Source: Fusarium oxysporum f. sp. lycopersici 4287 (taxonomy: Eukaryota > Ascomycota > Sordariomycetes > Hypocreales > Nectriaceae). From it: a stretch of DNA of 64,000 bases. The translations under genes and the position numbers were made by a program. Location: NCBI RefSeq assembly GCF_000149955.1, contig NC_030987.1, positions 1,272,003 to 1,336,002 on the forward strand. Direction: 5' to 3'. Positions 10,269 to 22,047 of the stretch are shown in pieces. The notes beneath the pieces are model-generated. The model was not told the origin of the DNA. It searched no databases and was given only the letters and a program-made list of their open reading frames with translations. Numbering within the stretch: position 1 is the first letter of the stretch; each line of letters opens with the position of its first letter.

Positions 10269-11343
10269 CTAGATAGAAGTTGTACCAGTAATTCTGACAA
10301 ATTCTCTCTCCTGATCTTTCCAGACCTTTTCCACAAGACCTTCCCTCTTGAAACCATCAAGCAGCTTGACAACTTCACCCGAAGCACTTTCACCATCCCA
10401 ATCAACGCTATAGACACCACTTCCCTCATTCCCATCAGTACCAACAGCAACCTCTTCCTCTTTGATACCATTCTCGCTACCCTCTTTACCAGGATATCTC
10501 CCAGTCAAACACAACCACGCATGTCTCTGTCCACACTCCTCCTTAGGTAACCACTGTCTCCTAACAGTCATGCTGACCTTGAACCAATACTTCATAACCT
10601 GCATCATGAAACCGTCTCCACTGCGGATTAGGTTTGTATCAACAGAGCCAGGGAAGTTGTGAATGAAGGAAACTTCTGGTGATTGACGAGCCAGTGCTTC
10701 CAGGGACAGAGTCAAGGCTGAGCACATGTGTCCTCGAGAGTTGTGAATGCTAGTGAAGGGGATGTTGCGAGCTGCTATATCGTCGGAGAAGAGCTTACCT
10801 TCGTGTGTACCAGCCATGACGCTTATTACACGACGAAGAGACGGGGCCTTCTTTAGAAGTGGGAGGAGATTGACTGCGAGACGGTTGCGAGAGTAGATAG
10901 TTAGGCCGGTGACCAGAGGCAGTCCTTCTTCGGTATCTAAGTCTATCAGTATACGCAAAGTAATGATCAGATGGCTTTATAGGAAACTTACCAACGCCAA
11001 TTCTTAGTGTCCCCTGACTTAAGAACAAAACATTCAAGACTGTCTCCTTGCTTTTGATATCCCGACAAACCTCATCTACATTCTTCAACAAGCTCATGTC
11101 CTTCTTAATGAAGATGTATTCTCCTTCGGGATTCAACTCCTTCAGCTCACTTTGTAATCCATCACCCGCTTCTTGAGAACGACCGATGTAATAGATCCTG
11201 GGTCTTGTAGTATATTTGGCAAATGCTTTGAGAGCTGCCTCGCCAATACCTGCTGTCGCACCAGCGAAGATGGCGACGAGGCCAGCTGGGAGCTTTGAAG
11301 CAGCTGAGGCGTTGGTTTGTTGGACTTGGGAGAGAGAAACCAT
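10269..11343 (-). CDS. Short-chain dehydrogenase/reductase-like protein, atypical active site
   Basis: Predicted 341 aa from exons 11343-10992 and 10942-10269; the 49-nt intron joins RIGV to DLDTEEGL in frame. The Rossmann fold is clear: FAGATAGIGEAALKAFA near residue 29 is the TGxxxGIG cofactor loop, and FLSQGTL holds the NAG-like position. The usual catalytic Y-x3-K is not visible where it should be; the segment reads SRGHMCSALTLSLEAL. Many fungal SDR-like proteins of this subgroup share such a change, so loss of the usual catalysis, or a different chemistry, is possible. The start MVSLSQ (11343) is chosen because the upstream extension has no conserved features. The substrate is unknown. 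Confidence 0.83.
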
Positions 11344-12268
11344 TGTTGACAAGCTGATAAAATAGATGGCTCCAAGTCTTGATATTGACTGGAAATAACT
11401 GGTTCTTTTATACTGCTTTTGACTCCCTCGTTTATGGACTCTGATAGTCTCACCAGCTTCAAGTATACCACATCCAATAGCATCACGACCTGAATACGAA
11501 AACTGGTTAGCGCCAGGAATGTGGTGGAGCAACCCTCAGAAGGATGAAACCGAGTGCGAAGGCTGGAGTTAACGACTTATCACTGAAGGCCGAAGGAAGC
11601 ACGTCACAATGTATTATGACGTGTTTGACTCGGTGCTTGTGTTCGTCATAAGTTATGCTGAGCAACAGATGAACCAGTCCTGATTAGTTGCCAACATGCG
11701 CCCTCATTCCTATGACGCAAATACCTTCAGCCCCTCAAACACATGTTCTAGAACTCATCAGACTTATTAGACCAGCTATTCAGGCAAGTAAATTAAATAT
11801 GCAAAATGACTTATAGTGTCAGCAGCCCACTGCTCGCTTCAACATACGCTATTCCTAAGAATGCACCCCCATAAGAAAAAGGATACACAAAAGAAACAAA
11901 ATGATAACGCCGTATCCTCAAGCCTGACTCAAACCAGGCTGTTTACCCTTTCCAAGGGTCTAATATGCCATGTTGTTATGTCCTAGCCGTTGGTACAAAA
12001 GAAGTTGATATATAATACGGGTGGGTGACAAATGAAATGTGTTTCGGTTCGGTTATGTCCATGTCTGGTCTCGTATCGTCTCATCGTTGATGGGCCAAAT
12101 CGACAGGCCGCATCATGCATTATGAATACCGCTCATGAAAAGTTACAATCCCCCCCCCAAAGACGAAGAAGATATAATAATGTCGTGATCCCCTTTTTAC
12201 AACTGCCCCATCATTTTACCCCCCCATCTTCCTCCTCATGTAGTTCATCCACTTTGTACACCCACAGT
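11344..12268. other. Intergenic: SDR promoter and FHA gene 3' flank
   Basis: 925 bp with no supportable gene. Both flanking genes are on the minus strand. A run of C (nine bases near 12151) and a CT-rich stretch lie in the 3' flank of the FHA gene. Confidence 0.6.
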
Positions 12269-14563
12269 TCATTGCTCAGGGCGGGGAGGCTCGGCCTGCC
12301 ATCCATTGATATATGCCATCAACCCCATGCCAAATAGTACAACGCCAAGCATTGAGGCATATGGTAGCGCGGCTTGGAGGCGCTGGTCCTGTCCACGCAC
12401 GACACCCTTTTGGGTTGCTGGTGTGATCGTGCTGGCCCGAGACAACGTCGGTGCGTCCAACGCTTCATCAGCAGTAGCGGGGTCGACGGCCTCTGCTTCT
12501 CCAGTGGCGCTTTTAGAAACCCCAGAGTCAGCATTAGACTCGCCAACAACAGCACCATCGGCATCAGCGTCTCGCTTCCTCGACCTCGATCGAGCTTTCT
12601 TCTCGGCTGCTTCTCGAAGTGCTTCCTCAGCACGGAGCTGAACGACCATCTCGGCGAGCGTCTTCCTATCAGCATCTCTCTCTGACTCTACAGTCTCACA
12701 TCGTTGCTTCCACTCTTCCATCTGCTCCTTCATATCCCGCATCTGACTCTCCATCATGTCAATTCGACTTTGAAGAGCAGCGGCTGTCTCTTGTGCAGTA
12801 TCGACAGCAGGGGTCTCGTCATTAGCCTCTGGTTCAGGAGCTTCGGAGACAGACTTGTCTTCTGTGGCTTCAGACACCTCTTCCGAGGCTACGCTTCCAG
12901 GTACAGCTGACCCGTTCATATGCACAGTCGCGGACTCTTCCAAGCGCTTGGCGAGCTCTTCTGCTTCCTCTCGTGCACTCCTCTCCTTCTGCAGCATTTC
13001 TTCCAATTCCCGCATCCGTGCTGTTTGTGAGTCGATATCTCGCTTAGCGTTGTTGAGAGCCTCGGTAAGTTGAACAATCTGGCTGAGATTATCAGGCCGG
13101 ACAGGTGAGTTAGGAGGACCAGACTTCGGTCGCTCAGTTGGGCCACGCTTAAGTGAAGGCACATCAGGCTTCTCGGGAAGAGGCTGTTGGGGAGGGGGAG
13201 CAGGAGGATCAGAAAACCGTGCTTTGGGGTCGGCACGGAATGGCGTCCCCATCCCATTTACAATTGATTGAGGTTTAGAGGGTTCAAGGCCTTCGGGCTT
13301 CTCAAGGTCCTTGAGGTCGTCTTTGGACAATAGTGTGTGGACGAACTGATTAGTGCGGCCCAGATCCTGTGCTTGAAGTCGAGCATTGCGCATTTCGTTC
13401 TGAAAAAAATTAGCCTAATCATCGCAACGGATTCGAGTATGACGTACCGCAAGCCGTTTTAATATTTGATCAGTAGCAACAGGGGTAAGAAAGAAAGGTC
13501 TTTGCTGTGGCATTCCATTGGCTTGCATGTTCATAACACCAGCGCCATTGGGCATCATGCGACCATTGCTGGCCATAGACGCATTACTGTTTGTGCGGCC
13601 TCGCAGCTGCATAGGCCCTGAAGGCATCATCATAGCGCCATTAGCTGGGTCGAGGTCGCCAAAGTTCATATCCATGACATTGCTCGACGCGCTAAGAAAG
13701 CCAGCATGCTCAACCTTGGCAGCCACTTTGTGGTGGACGACTGTTTTCTGATCTTCGCTGACAATGTCGATGCCAAGCTCAAGATGATCGGAAGTCTGCA
13801 GTTCATGCGGCTCGGATTCGCGATTTTCTTGTGATAGACGAGTACCGTTGACAAAGGTTCCGTTCGAGGACTTGACATCTCGTATATAAATTTTGCCATT
13901 GCGTTCCGCATAAATTTCAGCGTGTTGTCTGGACAGCACTTTACTGTCGAAGAAACCGTTGGTTGGGGTCGGGATGGTCTTTTGGTTTGTTTGTCGGCCT
14001 ATACGGAGGCTTTCGGGGGCAAAAGGAACAGCGATTGTTTTTCGTTCAAAGGTACCGTTGAGTGATAATAGATATAGAACCGGTTGGCCAGGAGGAACTT
14101 GTTCGGCACTCATGGGCCGCATCATTCCTTGAGACGTCATCTGAACCTGGCCAGGGCCGGCCTGTACAGGCCCATGGGCCGTAATCATGCCTTGACCTCT
14201 GCCAGCGGGCAGTCTAGACATGTCCTGTTGTTGAAATTCCCCTTTTCCTGGCGGCCAGGGGGCTTTCGGTTGAGGCCGTTTTCGAGGTGCGCCGTTAGCC
14301 GACCATTGGGTCAAATCTGAAGTTGAAGACAATGGAGTGCCGCCATTAGCGTGGGAACCGTTCGAGGCAACTGTGGTAGCAGAAGAGTTCGAAGATGTCG
14401 AAGAAACAGACGACGATGAGTTGGATCGAGTAAGGGTCTTGCGGGGCGCGAACATGCCAATACCACCTCGACCTTCTTCCGAATTCATTTGATGGTTCCC
14501 GTTAATCGGACCCCATGCTGGTCTTGACGTGGAGAAGTTTTGTGGATTTGCGACTGCAGTCAT
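12269..14563 (-). CDS. pro45: FHA-domain, coiled-coil, tail-anchored STRIPAK protein (PRO45/HAM-4 type)
   Basis: Predicted 748 aa from exons 14563-13448 and 13399-12269; the intron is 48 nt and phase 0. Homologues (SLMAP in animals, HAM-4 in Neurospora, PRO45 in Sordaria) anchor the STRIPAK phosphatase-kinase complex at nuclear envelope/ER or mitochondria and are needed for hyphal fusion and fruiting-body development. Here, residues 1-160 are Ser/Gly/Pro-rich. The FHA domain is at about 165-275 with LRIGRQ, SRQHAEIY and SSNGTFVNG, which hold the phospho-threonine-binding Arg, Ser and Asn. A coiled coil rich in Glu and Arg occupies about 465-640. A single hydrophobic segment, MLGVVLFGMGLMAYINGW, ends the protein and fits a tail anchor. 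This whole order is that of the family, so the call is firm although no search was run. Confidence 0.93.
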
Positions 14564-15658
14564 GAGGATAATTGATGCTCAGCGTGTTGCGGCCGATAAA
14601 CGCAGCGTCGAAGATATAAAGATGCCGGATATGGAAGTAAGACGTGTGCGGCTCGCGCGCCTAAGAGGCTGATGTCACTCCACCGGCAGGTCGGAGGCTG
14701 AATGGATTTATGATGGCGGGATCGAAAAAAAACGTTGTAGTTTTGATGAAATGCGATTGAATTTCGAATACTTTAAGGTGGCTTGACGTTGCTGGTGGAC
14801 AAGAAAAATCATGAGCTCGTGGCTGGGAACAGGTTTTGGTAATGAAGAATTGAGGCGATCGGCGATGACCCCTTCGGACCAGGGACAGGAGGTCAAGAGG
14901 CGAGTCGGGCCAGCGACAGCCAAGATGGGTGCTTCACTCACCAAGCACAAGGATATCGCGATGTCGGAATAGGGTTTCGCGTCGCAATAGACGATAGTTC
15001 AGAAGGCTTCAGGGCCGTGAATGAGTTGATGAGAGGTTGCCGTAACAGTGACAGTATGGGGGAGGTCTCGCTAAGCGCTGCTTGGCGTGTTGGCGTGTTC
15101 AAATTTGGAGCCCCCGGTCGACAACTCTCAGCTCAGGCACACGGAGTACAGAGCACAGTGGAGCACACGCCCAAAGACTCTGGCATGTGCTCACAGCTCG
15201 CATAACCCCAGCACCACAAGAAACAAAGGCTTGAGCGTCAGAGATTGTCTTGTAAGTGAAAGATAATTGCCTGAAAAAACCACAAACCATCAAATCCCTC
15301 TTGCGAGTCGGAACCGCCTAGTGGAGCCATATCTTGACCCACGAGAGGGACCACGTGACAATTTCTTCACAGTAAAGATATGTCACCTTTTTGTCCCGCA
15401 CTGTACGGGACAATGATCCGTGCCTCAAGTCCCGCACCGACCTTTCTCCGAACCCTGATTCCACTTTAGCCATTTAGCCAATGAGAGTAAACCTCGAGAG
15501 GTCATTCGGGTTCGAGGAAAGTCGTCGTATGAAGAGAGCTTCATCAGCAATTGCTATACTTTGCGCTGCGCCATTTCAACAAAGTTCGCCGACCACGATC
15601 GATAATTCAGCACACGCAACAACTCACAAACCTTGCATAGAGACCTACCACGCTCGCA
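14564..15658. other. Divergent intergenic region of FHA and mgr2 genes
   Basis: 1,095 bp between divergently oriented genes, presumably two promoters. No supportable gene. CCCGCAC repeats and a GGGAC pair near 15394-15440 lie 230-260 bp upstream of mgr2, but I can assign no factor. Confidence 0.6.
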
Positions 15659-16210
15659 ATGCCTCCCGTCGCTCCTATCAATGCTGGCCAGCATGGCCCC
15701 TCCAACGTGGATAAACGTAGGCTGATATCATTCTCATGGCATTGGGTGTTGGCTAACGAGTTCACAGTCAAGATGGGTGCCATGATGGGTGGAAGTACGA
15801 CCTACTCCTTGTTAAGCTCTTGTTCGCTGTGAAAGATACTGACATGGCATAGCTGTTGGTGTCATCATGGGTTTTGTCTTTGGTTCGTCTGCAACTGGGT
15901 GCGCTGCCTCAGCTCTGAGGTCATAACTAATGATGACCAGGAACTGTCAACATTTTCCGATACGGAGCCGGCCCTAACGGCATTATGAGAACCCTCGGTC
16001 AATACATGCTTGGCTCCGGAGCAACTTTTGGGTATTTCTGACACGAGCCCCAACGACTTACACGAGTGCTAACCACGGCCCTATAGCTTCTTCATGTCCA
16101 TTGGTAGCGTCATTCGATCCGATGCCGACCCCAAACTTCACGAAATGTACATGCGAGCTCAACGTCGGCCTATAATGTTGATGGCCAACCCCGCGTGGAG
16201 GAAATCATGA
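15659..16210 (+). CDS. mgr2: TIM23 complex subunit Mgr2 (ROMO1 family)
   Basis: Small mitochondrial inner-membrane protein that seals the lateral gate of the TIM23 translocase. Predicted 109 aa from five exons: 15659-15716, 15768-15794, 15853-15882, 15941-16031 and 16087-16210. Exons 2 and 3 are only 27 and 30 nt. All joins use GT-AG borders and keep frame, giving MGAMMGG, VGVIMGFVFGTVNIFRYG, and then GQYMLGSGATFGFFMSIGS. Two glycine-rich transmembrane hairpin segments with GxxxG spacing are the family hallmark. The C-terminal extension (about 25 residues after VIRSD) is basic. None of the exons is long enough to be seen as an ORF by itself, so automatic gene finders may miss or misjoin it. 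Confidence 0.92.
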
Positions 16211-18262
16211 GAGCAGCATATCATACGAGACGAGAGCAATACCCAGTCGACTTCGACTTCCACCCTGTACAGTCTGGCATCTGATGGCCGCAATCTGTAA
16301 AATACATATCAAAATTATTTCGAAATGGACCAATCTATTGTCAAGTCTCAGGCCCACCATCGATACGGTGCATCAGACCAGTCAGAGATGTCTGTTGGTC
16401 TCACGATGCGAGGGTTTTTTGTTATGCTGTCAGACCTTGCAGACCGCTGCGTTTTCCGGGTTCAAGTGACCCGATTATATGTGACTGCATTTAAAAGATT
16501 ACACAACAATCTTTGAGAGGCGGCGAGAGAGCTGTGGCGTTCAACATAAGCCCTTAGCCGTCCAGGTTACATTTCCTTACAAACATGATCGACACACCAC
16601 TACCCGTACGCGACCCAGCATGTTGGCCTACCCCACAGCTGCTGATACGAGGTGACAACAACAACCACGCTCGATGTTGTCGAGCAGCTGGAAGTTCTTG
16701 ACGCTTAAACTTTCCATAAGCTAACCGCTTTGGCTCATGCAATTTAGTCAATGGCGTTCAATAGCTTGTTATCGCATCCTCTTTTTTGCATATGCAGGAG
16801 GAAGTCAACCCTGCTTTTGCACAACTGGCGCCATGCTTCTTCGCTATTGGCGATCGGTCCAGTGGTCTGATGGAATTGCTTTTTAGAGGACAGCTGAGAG
16901 CGAACTCTAAGTCTCACAACTTATGCATATTGAACAACATCGTGCATTGATGTCATATTTCTTGGGTTGTGTGTCAGTGATTGTGCTGTTACATCGAGTT
17001 GAATCGTTGTTATGCGGTCCATTTGAAAGCATGATCACATGCCTTTGAAGCTGACATGCTGACTTTGCTAGGCTCTTTGACGTCTGGATTGCTATCTCTC
17101 GACATTACGAGATTATTGATCAGTCGATCACAATTGGCGCTTTTATGGCAACAATTACCAAATGAGGAACCCCCCCGGCTTACACGCTTTTGAATTGTTG
17201 GAGCTTGCTGTTGTTGGGCTGCATCGTGCAGTCGCCAATCATGACTGAGCAAACTCAAGACAAGGTTAAATCTACTCGATCGATGCTTGCCCTTCTACAT
17301 ACAGTCAGAAATAGTTGGAGAGGCGGTTGCCTTCAGGGCATCAACCAATGTCTGAACTTTATTTTCTGACGCTTGTCTCGTGAACTGGCACTAGCTTATC
17401 ACGCTTGGTCCCAACGCCAATATCAGCAACTTTTGTGGGCAATCTTTTCGTATTTCTGCTCGAATTACTTACTGCTTAAGCTCAATTGGACCCACTACGT
17501 TTCTTTTACGTACCTGACTACTCAGAAAAACGGTCTGCCTGAAACGCCTGTTCAGCTGTCTAGGATCATTGCATCTGTTGGGCGGGACGGGCTACGATCT
17601 GGGTATACCCCAGTTGCAAATCATCAAAAATGCTTAACCATAACACGGCAAGTCGAGATACGGATGTTCAAGATGTACGACCCAGTGGAGATCTCGTGTC
17701 TATTTTCCGCATCCATTGTCTAAGGCTGAGGCAACTAAGACGGCGGTAATTCCGCCACACCAGGCACACCCAATATCCCTACCACAACATCCTCACATCA
17801 TGGGCCGGTGAAGCTTGACGTCTTCTCTCTGATAGGGCAATATACTTTTACGAATTGCACTTTTTGGTGTGCTGACCGTCATCATGGCTTGCAGCTGTCC
17901 TGGTGCATGTAAGGCCTCGCCATGTCGTCCTCTCTCACCCAACTCTGGTCCTCAACATGACTACAACACCTCTTATGGATATGGGACTCAGCCATGCAGG
18001 CTTAGTCCATGATAACCGAGAGTAGTCAAGGTTGACCCGTATGCGATCGCCCGTTTCTCGCAGATGAGGCTTGATCCCGCGGGTCTTCGGCACATGCCTT
18101 GTCCTAAGATAGAGGTTCCTTCTGCAGTGGCTGTCGATGGACTGAGCTCATCAACACGCCCCTCTTGGCTATATAGACCAGTGTTGGTTCCTGTGAGAAG
18201 ATGGCACATCTCAGCACCCTACCTCCATAGAGACTCCTCGCTATTCAAGGCCTCTGTGCAAT
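16211..18262. other. Long intergenic region upstream of laccase
   Basis: 2,052 bp without a gene I can support. The longest frame (17373-17723) starts with TTG and has no family features. A 42-codon cysteine-containing ORF at 17884-18012 (MACSCPGAC at its start) is noted as a finding, not called. The right end holds the laccase promoter. Confidence 0.55.
18170..18175 (+). promoter_or_regulatory. TATA box upstream of laccase
   Basis: TATATA lies 88-93 bp upstream of the ATG at 18263. Its position supports that ATG as the translation start and argues against an extra coding exon further upstream. Confidence 0.5.
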
Positions 18263-20224
18263 ATGGGTAATACCAACAGCAGTCCATTCAATCTCGGGGA
18301 CCTAGGACAATTGTCCCAGTTGCAGACTAATGGGTAAGGCACTATGCTGCCGAACATCTGTATATATGAACTGATCTATTTATAGGGAGTCCTCGTATGG
18401 CACGTTTGATGCACCTGACCTGCCAACTTTCCTCACTGACAACCCTACTCCTAATGGCTATCCTTGGAGTACCATGAATTCCCAAACCAATTACTATCAG
18501 GACCAACCAAATACTGGAGTCATTAGGAGGTACGACTTCACTGTCAGTCGGGGGATGATCGCCCCCGACGGCTATGAGCTGTCCACAATCCTCGTGAACG
18601 GGCAATTTCCTGCGCCTCTGATTGAAGCAAACTGGGGTGACACCATCCAAGTCACTGTTCATAACGACATGGACGATGAGGGTGTTTCTTTGCATTGGCA
18701 TGGTATCCTTCAGAAGGGAATGCCCTGGGAAGATGGCGTTCCAGGTGTAACCCAATGCCCGATCCCACCTAAAAAGAGTTTCACATATCAGTTTCTGGCC
18801 GACCTGTATGGAACAAGTTGGTACCACTCTCATTATTCCGCCCAAGTTGCTGCTGGTTTATTCGGTCCATTGGTCATATATGGACCACGAGAAAAGAAAG
18901 ACTACGACATCGATATTGGGCCTGTTATGTTGAGTGATTGGTACCACAAAGAGTATTTCGACCTTGTTGAGGAGATAATGAAACCCGGCGGCAATGGGGT
19001 TGTTCTTTCTGACAGCAATCTCATCAACGGAAAGATGAACTTCAACTGCTCCAGTGTGGCACCGGGAGACAAGACGCCCTGCAAAAGCAATGCTGGTATC
19101 TCCAAATTTCGTTTCAAGCGCGGTAAAGTCCACCGCTTACGTCTCATCAACCCAAGCGCCGAAGCCATACAACGATTTTCTATTGATGGTCACACAATGA
19201 AGGTCATTGCGAATGACTTTGTTCCAGTACAGCCGTATGATACCAAAGTTGTAACTCTTGGAGTTGGCCAACGCACAGATGTACTGGTCAGAGCTGATGG
19301 CAAATTGGACTCATACTGGATGCGCAGCAACATTTCTGCCATCTGTAGTCTGGGTCGTGCCCCAGCTGCTCTTGCAGCAATTTACTACGATAATACAAAT
19401 CAGAAAAAAGCACCCAAATCACAGGCTTGGGACATCCCCGATCCAGGGACTTGCGCCAACGATGATTTGAGTATAACAAAGCCTGTGATGAAGCTGCCTT
19501 TACCTCCAGCTGACAAGACTATTGAGCTTGATATTAGCTCATTCAAAAACGCAAGCAATGTCACGCTTTGGACGCTGGGAGGAGTGGCTGCAAGGATAAA
19601 CTACAACAGTCCAACTCTGCTCCTCAGCAAGCTTGGCAATCACACATTCGAGCCTGAATGGAATGTGATAAATACTGGAAAGGCAAAGAGTGTAAGGGTG
19701 GTTGTCAATAACAAGACTCCCGTGGCGTGAGTACTCAGCAAAATGGATGCGGCTCCTTACAGTTACTGACAATGAATTCTGCTTAGACATCCAATGCACT
19801 TACACGGCTTCAACATGTACGTCCTACATGAAGGGCCAGGTTCCTGGGATGGAACAATCATAAACAGACACAATCCACAGCGTCGCGATGTCGTTCAAAT
19901 TCGGGGCAATGGTCATCTTGTAATACAGTTCGATGCCGGAGAAAACCCGGGTACGTTTGCCTCCCCTGACTCACTCAGCCTTATGATAATCATCCCTTTC
20001 TGCGGTCACGGTTGCATCGTGCTGACACGCATTTGCTCATAGGTGTATGGCCGTTCCATTGTCACATCGCGTGGCACGTCTCGGCAGGATTTCTCACGCA
20101 GTTTCTCACGAATCCAGATCAAGTCAAGAAACTACGTATACCGAACGTGGTGGCTGAGACGTGTCGGCAGTGGGGACACTGGACACTTTCAAATATCCCG
20201 GCACAGATCGACAGTGGACTGTAA
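18263..20224 (+). CDS. Laccase-type multicopper oxidase
   Basis: Predicted 585 aa from exons 18263-18333, 18386-19726, 19787-19950 and 20043-20224; introns are 52, 60 and 92 nt with phases 2, 2 and 0 restored at each join. It oxidises phenols with O2 through a type 1 and a trinuclear copper site. All four copper motifs are present: SLHWHG (L1), WYHSHYS (L2), HPMHLHGF (L3, spanning an intron junction) and HCHIAWHVSAGF (L4). The three cupredoxin domains are of normal length. The N-terminal block SPFNLGDLGQLSQLQ resembles the mature start of other ascomycete laccases, but no signal peptide precedes it. Either the protein is intracellular, or a signal exon lies upstream, or the 5' end is damaged. 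The promoter TATA box at 18170 favours the called start. Confidence 0.87.
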
Positions 20225-20651
20225 GCAAATGTGATCCTGGGGTGTCTTCTCTTCGTTCCTTGTCATTATTTCGTAAAGTTGGTGTCAGTCTGTATGATGA
20301 GCATGATGTGATATGAGATCAGGGCCAGTCTGATTCAAGGTATATTCTCCTATATACGAATACTCTATAGCAAAAGCTACAGCATATGTCACGTAACATG
20401 GAACTTAGTAGCATGGTAATGATAAACCAATTCTTTCATTAGACTGACTCTCGCATTGATCTAGTCAATGTGGACTATCTATGTAACCGTACCCTATTGC
20501 ATTTCATCGTGATCAACATAAAGAAACTCATCTAATCATCTACCATCAGTGTATAATGAGCAGGAAGTTGCAACCTTTTACACCGACCCCATTTTCGTAC
20601 ACCTTGAAGTGTTGGAACGCCCCATCTGTACTCATAGTACTTAATGAGTAA
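20225..20651. other. Intergenic between convergent genes
   Basis: 427 bp of shared 3' flank between the laccase gene and hst2. It is AT-rich with no ORF of note. Confidence 0.6.
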
Positions 20652-22047
20652 CTACTTCTCCTCGTTGCTGAGAGCTGCTGGTACAGTTCCTTCTTTTGTA
20701 GGCTCTGCCTTTGGTGTCTCTGCCTTTGGTGTCTCTGCCTTTGATGTCTCTGCCTTTGGTGGCTCTTCTTCGGGGGTTTGTGGCTTAGGCGGCTCTGTGA
20801 CTAAAGACTCTGTCTTGCTTGCTTCGGCTTCGAGCTGCTCAACTTGGGCTCGATCTAGTTTAGGTTGTTGAGTCTTGGGCGCCTCCTTGGTATCAATTTC
20901 CAGATCTGTAGTAGCTGTAGCTGTTTCTGGTTCTCGTTGCTTGTCGTCGTCCTTTGACTTTTCCGAAACAGTGGGACCATCCTTATGCTTCGTGGGCTCT
21001 TTTTCCAATGGCACGCCTTCGTCACTCTCGTCAATAACGACAGCACCAACTTCGGCGGCCAAGCGCTCAACCTCATCCTGTACATCATCCTTCTCTCTAC
21101 CGCCGAGCTGTCGATCTGCCTCAGCATCGCCCACGGTCTGTCTCCAGAGCTTCTCAAGCTCGTCTCGCCAACCAAGCGCATTAGCAAGCTTGCGAATACC
21201 GGCATCGCAATCGCCGAGCTCCATCACATCATCAGATCGGGTTCCGATTTGGCCCACCTTTTCCATGTTGAAAAGCACACGGGGCTTGCCCTCTTGCGCC
21301 ATGCCTGGGAGAGCAGCGAAGGGGTAAACGGTGAGACTGGTACCCACGATCAAAACTAGGTCGGCCATGGCTACTTGATACGTATTGTTGTCGAATGCCT
21401 TGGGCAGAGCCTCGCCAAAGAAGACAATATCTGGCTTGACAAGTCCCTTGCACCCCTCCTTGTCGCAATGAGGAACCTTGCCTCCAAAGACGTGCTCCTT
21501 CATCTTCTCATCCGGGTATTCCTCCTTGCACTCGATGCAGCGCTGTGTCGCAAAGCTTCCATGGGCTTCAATAATCTTGTCCGAAGGTACTCCAGCTACG
21601 CGCTCAAGGCAATCGATGTTCTGCGTGAAGAGCATCTGGAGAAGACCCTTGCGGGCGAGGAGGGCGATGAAGGCATGCGAGACGGTCGGAGAGAATTTCC
21701 CTGGATATAGTTCGTTCGCTAGAACATAGAAGGGCTCGGGGTGGTTGCGAAAGTAAGAGATGTCGAATACGGCTTCGGCGTAAGGCAGATTGAGGCGGGC
21801 AAGGTTGGCATAAAGACCTGTTCCGGGCGATCGAAAGTCGGGGACTGATAGCTTTATTAGATATGTTTTTAGTTTGACGCCAGTTCAATTACTCACTTCC
21901 AGCAGCAGTGGAGATACCAGCGCCAGTCAAGACAACAATTCGCTTGCTCCGACCCGTCTTGATATACTCGGCGACAGCATCAAGGCTCCGCTCAGTGAGT
22001 GTTACGGGCGGGCCGCCATAACTCATAGAGGACTCTTCCTGGCCCAT
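20652..22047 (-). CDS. hst2: NAD-dependent protein deacetylase Hst2 (sirtuin, SIRT2 class)
   Basis: Predicted 447 aa from exons 22047-21897 and 21844-20652; the 52-nt intron falls inside the NAD-binding GAGIST...GIPDFRSP motif, which the join restores. The protein removes acetyl groups from lysines of histones and other proteins using NAD+. Visible family features are GAGIS at 43-47, TQNID at 124-128, the catalytic H145 in EAHGSF, and zinc ligands C153, C156, C177 and C182. KPDIVFFGE and GTSLTVYPFA complete the Rossmann fold. After about residue 275 a long acidic tail (170 residues) replaces the short tail of yeast Hst2, ending with KAET pentapeptide repeats. The tail is probably disordered. 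Class I cytosolic/nuclear shuttling is known for the family. Confidence 0.94.
20704..20763 (-). repeat. Four 15-bp tandem units in hst2 tail
   Basis: Units start at 20704, 20719, 20734 and 20749 and differ by one or two bases. In hst2 they encode successive pentapeptides of PKAET type. The near-identity suggests recent copy-number change, so length variation between strains is likely. Confidence 0.85.

Noticed and set aside
17373..17723. 116-aa plus-strand frame in the laccase upstream region
   Set aside because: It begins with TTG, has no ATG support, no splice context and no recognisable family.
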